Of a stretch of 64,000 nt of DNA, positions 1 through 10,372 are shown piece after piece. The notes under the pieces are model-generated. The model searched no databases. It was not told where the DNA came from and was given only the letters and a program-made list of their open reading frames with translations. Origin of the DNA: Tipula vernalis (lineage: Eukaryota; Arthropoda; Insecta; Diptera; Tipulidae). The first letter of the stretch is position 1. Each line of letters opens with the position of its first letter. Position numbers and translations under genes: made by a program. The DNA lies in the NCBI GenBank assembly GCA_958295665.1, contig OY282560.1, positions 272,230,177-272,294,176 of the forward strand, written 5' to 3'.

Positions 1-15
1 AATAATGGAAACGAA

Positions 16-1547
16 TTATGTGCCAATCAGCCCCTCGAGGTACAGTCCCTTGAAACCACGCAAATTAGATGCTGCCTTTATAGACGGATTCAGACTATTC
101 TAGAGCTTCACCCCATGGATAAAGAAAGCACGTTGTCTTGGCTTAGTTTTGCATGATTTAGGCAAATTTAAATTTAATGTCCTCTGTGATTTCGAGAATT
201 TCAGTTTATCATAAAGGTAGTTCGGAACTTTATTTTTAGTCAAACCAAACATCACAGTCAACACCGACAGTTCCAAAAACTGGTTCAAGCTTACACCAAA
301 TATCTGTTCAGAAAGGTGCGAAATTGGTTCGCCCCTTCGCTTCAAAAATATGTATCTAGCACAAGAATTAAAAGCAACATTTAACTTTCGTAGGGACTTC
401 TTGGAACATTGCGAATATATCGGAGAACAATATGAAAGTAAAGGTCCCACAAGAGTACGAATGATATGACATTTCACATAACTTGAAATAAATTTCGCCG
501 TGCACCACAATTTACCTAAGATACCATAAATTTTACCACATAGGTTATTAACATGGGTACTCCAATTTAATTTAGTGTCTATGATCAACCCCAGACTCTT
601 GATAACGTCACAAAACTCAATTCTGTGATTGTCAATTAAAAGACTGTTTATCGGTAAATTTATACGTTTTTTGTTAGTTATTAGTATGGCTTGTGACTTC
701 GCAGGATTGATTTGAAGTTTGTGCACTTTGGACCATTCCAAAATATTACATAACGCTTGATTTAGATTATTAATCACAGCGTCAACCGAATCAATATCCC
801 AAAAAGAATAGATTTGCAAATCATCCGCAAAAAGGTGATAGCAAATGTTTCCCATTTGTTTAATTGATTGACAAATTTGATTTATGTACAATGAAAACAG
901 AATAGGTCCTAAAATAGATCCTTGAGGAACCCCAGATGTGACAAAAATGTTGTCGCTAAAGTTGCCATGATATTTTACAGATTGTTGTCGCAGATGCAAG
1001 TAAGAACCTATAAGTTGACAAGCACTCTTCGAAAAGTTATATTCATAACATAGTTTCGATAACAACATAGCGTGGTCTACTTTATCAAATGCCTTTGAAA
1101 AGTCTAATAGAACCAAAACTGCAACTTTACCATCTTCAATATTAATAGTAATATCATCAGTAACTTTCAACAAGGCAGTTGTAGTACTGTGCTTGGCACG
1201 GAATCCAGATTGTAGTTCATCCAATAGGTTATGTTTAGCAATAAAGCCACTGATCTGAGCATGAATAATTCTTTCAAAAACCTTAGATAATGTTGGTAAT
1301 ATACTTATAGGACGAAAATCAGTTACTGTAGATGGATTCGGTATTTTTGGAATAGGCGAAATTATCGCAATTTTCCACGCATCAGGAAATATCGATTTTG
1401 TGAGGCCAGAATTTATAATAAAAGTTAAGTGAGGTAGCAAAACCGGAAGCAGAATTTGAATGAGGTTAAGTGGAATACCATCAACTCCTACAGAACTAGA
1501 TTTGATTTTATCCAGATGAAAACAAACTTCTTCAGCAGAAACATTTT
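16..1547 (-). pseudogene. 5'-truncated non-LTR retrotransposon reverse transcriptase
   Basis: This is the reverse transcriptase of a Jockey/CR1-group non-LTR retrotransposon. The frame is open from about 1547 leftward. It starts in the linker before the RT (a VGVDGIPL stretch) and continues through FRPIS, the LDFSKAFD catalytic block, SGVPQGSILGP and the FADD active-site motif (near 835). The ATG at 1440 is internal and is not the start. After HGVKL there is a TAG at 100-102 where relatives normally read W in a KLWNSLP block; the same frame then continues through NSLNPSIKA to a TAA at 16-18. So it has one premature stop, an otherwise open frame, and no endonuclease domain because the 5' end is missing. 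No 3' UTR or poly-A is visible before the window edge. It abuts an unrelated RT at 1545. Confidence 0.85.
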
Positions 1548-2130
1548 AAGGAAGGAAGCAAACTAGCAATAAGTAATTACAGACCCATCTCGGTCTTGAA
1601 CTCACTATCCAAAATTGTAGAAAAGGCAATCCTTAAACGAATAATACAATTCTTGAATTCCAATAATATCATCGACAATTGTCAATATGGGTTTACAAAG
1701 AAGTCTAATACTACTGCAGCCTGTATAGAACTTACAGATTTTGTCAGCAGATCTATAGATAAAAAATGTTACGTAGCCTGTGTATTTCTTGATATTCGTA
1801 AAGAGTTTGATATGGTTAATCATTCAATACTTCTGCTAAAACTTAAAAAACTTAATTTATCACCTGTTCAATTAGCTCTATTTGAATCTTATTTAATTGG
1901 TAGAACCCAAAGTGTGATAATATCTAATTCAAGCAGTATAGCTTAAATTACAAGAAGTGGAGTACCTCAGGGATCCATCTTAGGGCACTTACTTTTTATT
2001 ATTTTCATCAACGATATAGCAAAACTTAACCTAAATGGTGTAATCCAGTTATACGCTGACGATACGGTTATCAAATATGCAAGCATCTCTCTTAATCAGA
2101 TGTTTTTAGATATTCAGTTCGATTTAACAA
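1545..2130 (+). pseudogene. non-LTR retrotransposon RT fragment
   Basis: A second, different reverse transcriptase reads to the right from the point where the previous one starts. In order it shows SNYRPISVLNSLSKI, QYGFTKKSNT, a degenerate catalytic block (FLDIRKEFD instead of SKAFD), SGVPQGSIL and LYADDTVIKYA (YADD near 2055). A TAA at about 1944-1946 interrupts the frame between SSSIA and the GVPQGS block, and homology fades after 2110. Both ends are missing. Sequence divergence from the 16-1547 element is large, so this is not an inverted half of the same insertion. It is inactive. Confidence 0.8.
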
Positions 2131-3734
2131 TTTGTTTTTATGAATTCACCTAATTTGCAAAAAATACAAGTTTCACTCGAAATTCCGAAATACGTTGTTA
2201 AATTCGGGGTTTCTGCGTTTCCGGTGGTAAACAAAAATGTTAATCTGCCCATAACATGGTTTGTTTTAACTATTTATAATTCCTAAACTGAGCTAAGAAG
2301 TAAAAACTACAATTTTTACTCGAAATGTAGAAATATATTGCCAAATTTCTCAAAGCAACTTAGCAGTGCCAATTTGGTTAACCTGAAAAGTGATTAAAGC
2401 AACAAAACCAAACGTATTTATATTTCGACTTGAGAATGCTTAAATTAACAATTGTAAAATGCTGAACATGTCTTAGTTCATAAAAAATGGCTTAATTTCA
2501 GAGAAATTCTCTGAATCTCATATATGTACACATTCTACATGTTCTTTAATATTTTCCTTGCTGTTTTGATCGACTAATGATATCTTATTCAACTGATAGC
2601 TTCTAAATTTTCTTTTGATAGTAAATATTTGCAGGAACATTAATATACATTTGCAAAAATTTTATCTTGTCTGAACAGTGGTAATTTTATAAGAGAGTAT
2701 TCGAGAGGTAAGTTTCAAGAATGGAAATCTTTTGTTTAGAGGTGCTTATTACTTTGAGTGGCAGCTAGACAATTGTAAAATGCCGGCCATTGATTTGTCG
2801 AAATATCAAACATGTACGATATACAAGAATTCCGGGAAATTTAGTAAAAATGAACTAAACGAGCATTTTTTTCATCCAATCAATGATCAGTTTAAATAAT
2901 TTATATGAATTTTCAAATAAAATCAATTGTTGTGTAGAGGGGTTTCAAAAGCATGCTAGCTTTTATTTTAGTACATAAATTTATCATTTTCATGCTTAAA
3001 TTTTCATGGTACGGAGATTTTATACTAAAACTGATATTCGTTCAATAGCCCCTAGCTGCTACATAAGTTGTTTAGTATTAACATCTTTATTTTCCTTTCA
3101 AATTTCAACATTTTAATATTCCATACAGTTTTCTAATTACAATAGATACAAAAGGCTTTACATTAATTCTACCCAAAAAAAAAAAACAAATAATTTCGCG
3201 ATATTTTCGCCGATTTTTTAAAATCTGGATTAAGCTGCGCGGAATTATGTAATTAATTTTTAATTATGTATTAAATCTGCAGTTTTTGAATTTCAATTTA
3301 TAAGTACTTTTTCGTGAAGATTTGAAAAATCTATTAATTTCTCTGTTAAATATGAATTTATTCCACGAGAATTCAATATTTAATTCATATTGAAGCGAAT
3401 TTAATTCATGTTCAATATGAATTCGACCCCTTACAAACTATAAAAATTAATTTTTACATTTTACCAGTATACGTATTGTATGTAGCCATAGTGGCTTTTT
3501 CAATTTTCTTGAGTATTCTTTACTTGGACTTTAGCATTTAGCGTGTTAAGAAACGGAATACATTATCGTTTAATTAGAAAAAAAAAAAAAAAAAAAAAAA
3601 TCACAAATTTTAGTTCAGTTCAGCCTTTGTGCAAATTCCGTTAGTACAGCGAAATCATGTGCAAATTTAACAAAATTAACACCTAGTTAGGTATGTTGTT
3701 TAAAATATAACAGAACCGAATGGATACAATATAT
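2131..3734. other. AT-rich non-coding DNA with a 23-bp poly-A
   Basis: No coding stretch is recognisable here. The region is AT-rich and ends with a pure A run at 3578-3600, which could be the tail of a decayed plus-strand retroelement whose body is no longer readable. Repeated TTCAATATGAATT-like motifs near 3360-3425 are short and imperfect. Confidence 0.5.
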
Positions 3735-4232
3735 TATGACGATGACACCTAGTGTGTAATAGAATAAGTAAAACTAATAGCTCAATGTTTTACTGTACTA
3801 AATGGAATTTTCCATGATAAAAATTGTTACGTAATGTTTCTACGCTATTCCAACTGGAAAAGTCGTGAACTTTCGAGAAGCTTTGTTTGTGTATATAAAA
3901 AGGCGAACAAGATCGAATTGGATTATTAGTATTTGGAACGCGATAGAGTAAACTTGTAAGATTATTAGTAATAATTAGTAAGCGATAGTATAAAGATTTA
4001 AAAGGAATTAAAAAGTGATTTAAAAAGTGTTTTTGTGCGAAATAAAAAGTAAAAGTGATCAGTAAAATTTGAGAATAATTTATATAAAGTGATTTTGTGA
4101 ATTTTGATTGATAAACTGTGTTGTAATAAAATTTTGTGAAATAAATAAATTCGTTGGAGATAAATTAAATTGATTTTGTATTATTCACAATCCAGTGATA
4201 CGAACCTTGAGTGACAAGGCAAAAACGTAACA
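3735..4232 (+). mobile_element. solo LTR of a Gypsy-type element, 4-bp TSD
   Basis: A 498-bp block begins TATGACGATGACACC (TGTGACGGTGACACC in its relatives) and ends AAAACGTAACA. It is flanked by the same four bases, ATAT, at 3731-3734 and 4233-4236. That structure is a solo LTR left by recombination between the two LTRs of an inserted element; ATAT targets and 4-bp duplications are usual for Gypsy-group elements. Two further copies lie inverted at 34816-35305 and 35480-35933. It holds a TATA box at 3892 and an AATAAA-rich stretch near 4140. No internal coding region is attached. Confidence 0.85.
3892..3900 (+). promoter_or_regulatory. LTR TATA box
   Basis: TATATAAAA lies inside the solo LTR, about 160 bp from its left end, and is kept in both inverted relatives (read as TTTTTATATACAC near 35140 and 35770). 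This fits the core promoter of the parent LTR element. Confidence 0.6.
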
Positions 4233-4236
4233 ATAT

Positions 4237-4917
4237 TATCACCACTAATATTTATGTAGTTCTGTTCCAACCAATTTTAATAAATAAAAGAAGGAAGACT
4301 ATATGCATCAATTCATTAGATAGTGATGCGGTCGCCTACAAATTATTTTCATTTTCAGTTCAACTTTTTTATTTCATCGATTATGATTTTTTGTTTCTAA
4401 ATTAATAAAAAAATAAATTTAAAGTGAATTTAAGTGTTTTAATATATTTAGTGAAACGTGAAACATAAATTATTATTATTAGGTAGTGATTAGTGCGTAT
4501 ACAAACAAAATTTAAGTAAACTGCAAGCAGTAAGCTTAAATTTAATTATCGTATTTCGTAAAATGTAAGTAACGCCACATTTTTCTGATTGTGTTAGCCT
4601 TATGGATTTCGTTTATTCTACAACAATAAATATTCAGTATCCGTGTTTTAATTTAAGTATAAATTATGTGATTTTTTTCGACTTACAGATATGAGAATGG
4701 CAAAAAATGTTCACATACATATTTTAATTTTGTGTCATTAGCTAAATAGTAGAGGCCTGAAAGTTCAGTATGTAAACGCAAAACGTTTTTTTTTTTTTTT
4801 TGGTTATATGAAGTCATAAATTTCATTTTCGTGAATAAATGTATGCAACAACACAGCAACTATAAGGGTTATAATTTATTTTAGTATGTGTATTATTGAA
4901 AAGTGAGATAATAAATA
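4237..4917. other. AT-rich spacer upstream of spliced gene
   Basis: Non-coding by eye, with a T run near 4789-4801. It separates the solo LTR from the first exon candidate of the gene at 4918. No TATA box or terminal repeat could be assigned with confidence. Confidence 0.4.
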
Positions 4918-7551
4918 ATGGGAAATGCGGCACCGATTTCCTCAAGTATTACAGAGGAAACAATATCAGATGATCGCTCTTCATTCAATAGTTTACCAAG
5001 CGCAAATGGCTTTAAAGTTAGATATTTGAAAAACTGCAATACCTGACGGTTAATTATAAATCTATAATGTTCTTTATGATTTAGTATCTGCAGGTATATA
5101 TAATCGAAAATTTGTATAGCAAACCATATTTTATAAATAATTAATTAGGGTAAATTTTTAAAATTTATTAATTTAGAAATTAATTTATGTACTTACAATT
5201 CCAGCTAGGCTTGAGTTTCAAATTGAAGGTGGAGAAATAAAAACTAAGGACGAATCAGATGCATATTTAAACGACATGTCATTTGCCTCATTCATGCAAT
5301 TTGTATGCCACCCTCACACAATTCTAAATATAGAACATGATTTAACGGAAAAAATATCTACACACATTTTAGAGGAAATCAACAGAGAAACTGAAGATTG
5401 TATCTATAAGGACCCTTCAAAATTTTACAAATATTATACCAAAAAAGTACAAAACAAACTGTTATAGGGTATTTGGGTCCGAATTTACGCTATTTTAGAG
5501 TGTTATAAAGGAATTTATTTTATGAAAAACCAACTAAACCGTTACAAAGATAAAGCCACATGAAATTAGAATAACACTCAAATCAGCTATTTTCCTTTTC
5601 CAGGAAATTTGATGCTTAATTTTATATTTTATCCGTTAAAAACAATCTGTTTCAATCAAGACAAAATGTTACGAAGAATTTGTCTGGACATTTATTAAAT
5701 TTTCAAAAAAATTATTTTGTTTTCATCATTAAATATTATATACTGTACTATATACTCGTATGTATGTATATGTATATATAATATTCAATAAAAATTATAA
5801 AAACATTATTTCAAAAACTTAAAAATATACCCAGACAAATTGTTCTTTTCTGGAATTGGGTCTTATCTGGAATATATTTTTTAGCTATTAATCGTTTACA
5901 ACTATCAAATTCCTTGATAATGGAAATGAGCCGCGTTTAGTTCGTATGGTTGGGGTTGATCGTACATTTAATGTTTTTTCAAGAAATTTGTTCCTTTACC
6001 ATATCCTAAAATACCGAACCTTCAGAATCAAAAATCTTGTAACACATTTTTTATTTGAAGCCATTTAACTAAAATGGTTCTACTATAATTTCAATTAGGA
6101 TTTAGTTCAATATTTTGAGAACCAAACGGCGTTTGCTTTAATAGACGGAGCGAAACTGGTCAGGACTTATATGAATTCTAACCTCGATCTTCCAAAATCA
6201 GAGCAACAGGAGATTATAAAGTTAGCTGTGGACCACTTAATGAAATGCAAAAGCAATAATCCCTCTACAGAAGATAAAAAATTATGGGCTCAATGTATAG
6301 CAGACATTTTCCTAAAACTACGAGACGTAGAAGGGCCTTCTGATATAAATTATGTAAATAAATCATTGATTTCTTTACAACATTCGTTTCTAATTAACTT
6401 TAAAGTAAAATATATTATTTCAAATTCAGCAGTTAATATATAATCCAGAAAAAAATGACGGATTTTTGGTACGCGGATTAAAACAGTTAACAGAGTTCCC
6501 AGAATAAAATCAAATTACGACTTGTGAACTCGATTATGATGAATTATACAGTAATTTCTTAAACCGAATCGAACATATGATAGTCGTAAATTCTACTAAT
6601 GATTTTGAGTAAATATTAAGATTGCATCGAATGACTTTCAAAATTCGCACGCTTTTATTAGATAATCAAATCAAAGGAAAAACTTCAAAATCAATTTTGA
6701 TAGATTTTCCAAAGTTTTTGGAAATAGATTGTTTGGTAAGAAAGAAATATTTTGACAAAAAATAATTATTTCTATAAGTATTTTGTTTACTTTAGACTGA
6801 AATTGATTTTTCAACACGGTATCCTGATAAGTCGAATTTATTCAGAGCAAAATTCGACGAAGCATTGCAAAAACGGATTATCGCACTTTCAGCTAAAGAC
6901 AAAAAATATATAAAATTGCCAGATTCATTTAAAGGTAAAAATAATTATGCTAATCTTACCAATACATTTTTCTTATTGCTTTGTAATTTTTTATTTGAAC
7001 AGAATTTACTCAGGAGTTCCATGCGTTGTTTTGTCTATTAATACTGTTACCACCAGTATCACTAGGAAAAGGTCAGTCAAATAGATGCAAAATCGAAGAC
7101 TGCTTTGATAGGATAATTTACTTCCGTAAGGTAAGAATGATTTATTTTACAAACAACTCAGTAAAAAAATAAAATTTCCCTATTTTTGAGTGTAGTTAAA
7201 AAAATACTTTTACTATTTTACAAAGTTTAACTAAAATCTTTAATAGTGAAAAATTTAGTTATTTAGCGGTACTAATAAATAATTTTTCTTTTGTTTTACT
7301 AGTTAAACGAACCATTAGAGCCATCATCATTAAAAATTCGGAATCCCGAAAAAGCTCCGATCATAATAGCATCTGGGTCTTCAAGAAGAACAATAAGCAA
7401 ATTTTATATTCTCATCGATGGAAAACTCATTAACACAGATGATACTGCTATTGGATGTATAGATAAATTTTTAAAAATACACTATGTTTTCAACGTTCAT
7501 TTTGAATCAAATTTGAGGCAAATGCTGAAATTTATAATTAAGTACGATTGA
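4918..7551 (+). pseudogene. decayed seven-exon gene, uncharacterised arthropod family
   Basis: A multi-exon gene can be assembled with GT-AG introns: exons about 5205-5446, 6099-6353, 6430-6735, 6796-6934, 7003-7130 and 7303-7551, with a possible first exon at 4918. Phases match across the junctions; for example the split codon at 6934/7003 is restored. The protein has a helical middle (SEQQEIIKLAVDHLMKC), a YNPEKNDGFLVRGLK block after the fourth acceptor, a CLLILLPPVSLGK block and a C-terminal IHYVFNVHFESN motif. I recall these blocks from large, uncharacterised, multi-copy arthropod and fish protein families (some fish members carry a SAM domain), but cannot name the family. Two in-frame TAA codons in the fourth exon make it a pseudogene or an allele with errors. 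The co-oriented gene at 7886 may be a partner. Confidence 0.6.
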
Positions 7552-7885
7552 AGTTAAATCTGTCTCAAGCGAAACGAGACTTAATAATACCGCTCTTTTT
7601 TTCTTTCTAATTATTAAATGAATTGATTTTTTGGTTATATTTACTATTAAAGATTTTGCTTTAGAATGCAATTGAATTAACACGTTATTTGAAACGGAAA
7701 ATTTTCGTTTTAAATTTTGGCTAACATACTATATGTCTAGTAATATATTTACTAATATTTTACAGAGATCGGTTTGAAAAATGTCTCTGTTAAAATGTTT
7801 TAAATGTTTAGTTTCGCTACCAGATCAAAGTTTCTTTTTTTTGCGTCTAAAAGATAGTCATAATGTGTAGTCTGATTTTTTTTGC

Positions 7886-9300
7886 CGGTTCGTAAATTGC
7901 GGTCATTTTTGTAAAAGTAAAAGCGGTATTCGAAGACATACTATATGCTGAATTGCGTCTTTAAAGAGGTCGCTTTAACCAAACTCATTCCACAAAATTT
8001 AGGTGCCAAAATAGCAGGCTCGAATATTTCAAACGATTCAGTTTCAAATAGTGGACAAACTAAAACAGAAAATTTGGATTACTGGCATAAAGTAAATTTT
8101 ATTAATTCCATAAAATCAGAAATTAAAATGCTTTTTGCGGGTTTATGTGGTAGAAGCCTCCCGCACACTATGATTAATTTGATTATTACTACAATAAGAA
8201 ATTTATTAGATTAAATTTTTTTATTCATAAGGGCTAATTTCTTAAATTCTCATGATAATTTTATGCAAAATTACATGAACTTCTTAGATTTTCAGACAAG
8301 TATCCTTGAACCTCTAAATTGTCATATTTCAAACTATAAACGAAAAAAATTTGTTTTTGAAAAAGTTTCCAAACCTCAGGAAATAACTCTTGGACATAGG
8401 TATCAAAGAAAATGGGACTCTAAACTACAAATGTTCATTGAAATGCCAAAAGCAGATACTTTCATGTATATCAGTTTAATTGGCACGTTAAAGTATTTGT
8501 GTACATTAGATAACTTTAAAGAGTACATAGCTTTCCTAAAACAAAATAATTTGAATAGTGTGCCTGTGTTATCTGATATTTCAGATGGATTATTCGTTAA
8601 AACCAGCGCATTCCATAATAACGAAATAACGTTTAAAATACAAATTTATATTGATGAATTTGAACCTGTTAATGGAATGGGTTACAAAACTGGTATTCAT
8701 AAAACAGCAGTTTATATTTTTTAATTAGGAATTTGCCACCACACTAGAACAGCAAATTAAAAAATATTCATCTTTTATATGCACCTGATATAAAAAAATA
8801 TGGCTACGGAGCTAAGTTCATTTTTTCGATTTATGATTGTAGAGAAACTATTAACGCAAACAGAAATTAATGAAATTAATGAAAGAATAGCATCGTTTAA
8901 CTTTGGGAAATTGGAAGCTACGAACCTTCCAAATTCAATATTTTTTTGATCACGATACTGTTGGCCAAAAAGCAGCTCAAACTTGGTGTCTCACAAGGCA
9001 TTTGCCATTAACATTTAAAAAGATATTTGAAATAAAAGATAACGAACAGTGCCTAGAGAGAGGCTCTTTTATAAGTTCAGATACAATTCCTATACCATAT
9101 TTGAAGAAATCGTAGATATTTTCATAGGTAATAATTGCGTCGCGTTTTTGATAGTGTTTAAATGGTTAAATATACATATATTACAACAAAAGCCTCGAGG
9201 CGTACCAACTAAAAGAATCTGGAAAAAATATTTTCTATCCTTAATCTTCTTGATGTATTATGTATTTAATTATTTTTATTTTGACTATGAATTGTTTACC
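7886..9300 (+). pseudogene. decayed gene of second uncharacterised arthropod family
   Basis: The frame open from 7945 carries SIKSEIKMLFAGLCG, a YKRKKFVFEKVSKP block and IYIDEFEPVNGMGYKTGIHK. These resemble a widespread uncharacterised arthropod/fish family whose hallmark is a D-D/E-F-E-x-x-N-x-L/M-G-x-x-x-G-x-H-K motif. It is broken by a TAA at 8212, a frameshift near 8720 followed by LRNLPPH-stop-NSKLKNIHLLYAPD, and another frameshift near 9051 between VGQKAAQTWCLTRHLPL and FEEIVDIFIG. Upstream, at 7886-7940, a C/H-rich stretch ending GIRRHT could be a relic C2H2 finger. No function is known to me. Its orientation and spacing (about 330 bp) from the preceding spliced gene suggest a two-gene unit, but this is inference. 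Confidence 0.55.
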
Positions 9301-9474
9301 GATAAAAAAATCAAATGTACAATTATATATTCTATTTTTATCATTTAATTAATAGTTTTGAAAAATGAACTTGTCCCAATTTCAAAATAAACGGCCCAAT
9401 AATTATTATTTTTAAATATATTTATTTGTATATAATGAAAATTAAATATTGTTAAGTGAAACAAACATAGTAGT

Positions 9475-9921
9475 ACATACAGAGGTATTACAATATTCAA
9501 TGACCTACCAAAAACTATAAAATATCAAACGAACTTCCTTAAATTCAAAAAAGAAATTATAGAATTTTTTCGTGAGTGAATTTTGGACTGGCTGCTATTA
9601 TAAATATAATATAATGTTCAGTCTGCTGATCCTTTAATTGTTAATATATTTTATTATTGTAATTTATCAATTTAATATTTCTTAGTTAGTAATAAATATG
9701 CATTCGAACTGTAATGTTATTTTCCTTTTTATTTTAAACTACTACTACTACTAAATGGATAAAGATGTAAGTAATTTTAAGTACAAATAGATTTAAGGGT
9801 GGAGGGTTAATGATGAAAATTATATATTTTGTTAAAATTACGCTGCTACCAGCCAAAAGGCTAGAGCAGTTAAAATAAAACAACATCTTCTGAAATAAAT
9901 TTGAATTAAAAAAAAAAAAAA
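9475..9921 (+). mobile_element. 3' end of a CR1/Jockey-like element with poly-A
   Basis: At 9475-9579 the frame ends GITIFNDLPKTIK...IIEFFRE followed by TGA, the usual C-terminus of CR1/Jockey-group ORF2. A 3' UTR follows and ends in a 14-bp A run at 9908-9921. The 3' UTR recurs almost unchanged at 13519-13767. Everything upstream of the last 35 codons is missing, a typical 5' truncation. The A tail is immediately followed by unit 1 of the 169-bp satellite. Confidence 0.75.
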
Positions 9922-10368
9922 GATTTTGCCAATTGCCCACATACATCATAAAGTAACCAGAAGCTATCCCAATATCAAAAAATATCTCCCCTATTTTTGC
10001 GGATCGTCAGGGGCTTACAACTCCATTTGGTATCATATCGTTCTAAACAAAAATTTGTTAAACAAAAAATTCTGTGGATCCGATCCTAGAGATTTTGCCA
10101 ATTGGCCACATACATCATGAAGTAACCAGAAACTATCCCAATATCAAAAAATATCTCCCATATTTTTGCAGATCGTCAGGGGCTTACATCTCCATTTGGT
10201 ACTGTATCGTTCTAAACAAAAATTGGTTAAATAAAAAATTCTGTGGATCTGATCCTAGAGATTTTGCCAGCTGGCCACATACATCATAAAGTATCTATAA
10301 GCTATCCCAAAATCGAAAAATATCTCCCCTATTTTTGCGGATCGTCAGAGGCTTACATCTCTATTTTT
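9922..10368 (+). repeat. 169-bp satellite, units 1-3
   Basis: Each unit begins GATTTTGCCAATTGSCCACA and runs 169 bp: 9922-10090, 10091-10259, and a third from 10260 cut at about 10368 by the poly-T of the CR1-like element. Units are roughly 90-95% alike by eye. Short open frames across them are by-products of the repeat. Further units lie at 13768-14105 and 14106-14815, and inverted ones at 21216-21570. Confidence 0.85.
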
Positions 10369-10372
10369 TTTT

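Noticed and set aside
9926..10289. Open frames of 64-119 codons across the satellite (MPIAHIHHKV-type) repeated at 13772-14279
   Set aside because: They arise from the repeat itself, shift with unit divergence, are bounded by unit length and lack any family motif.
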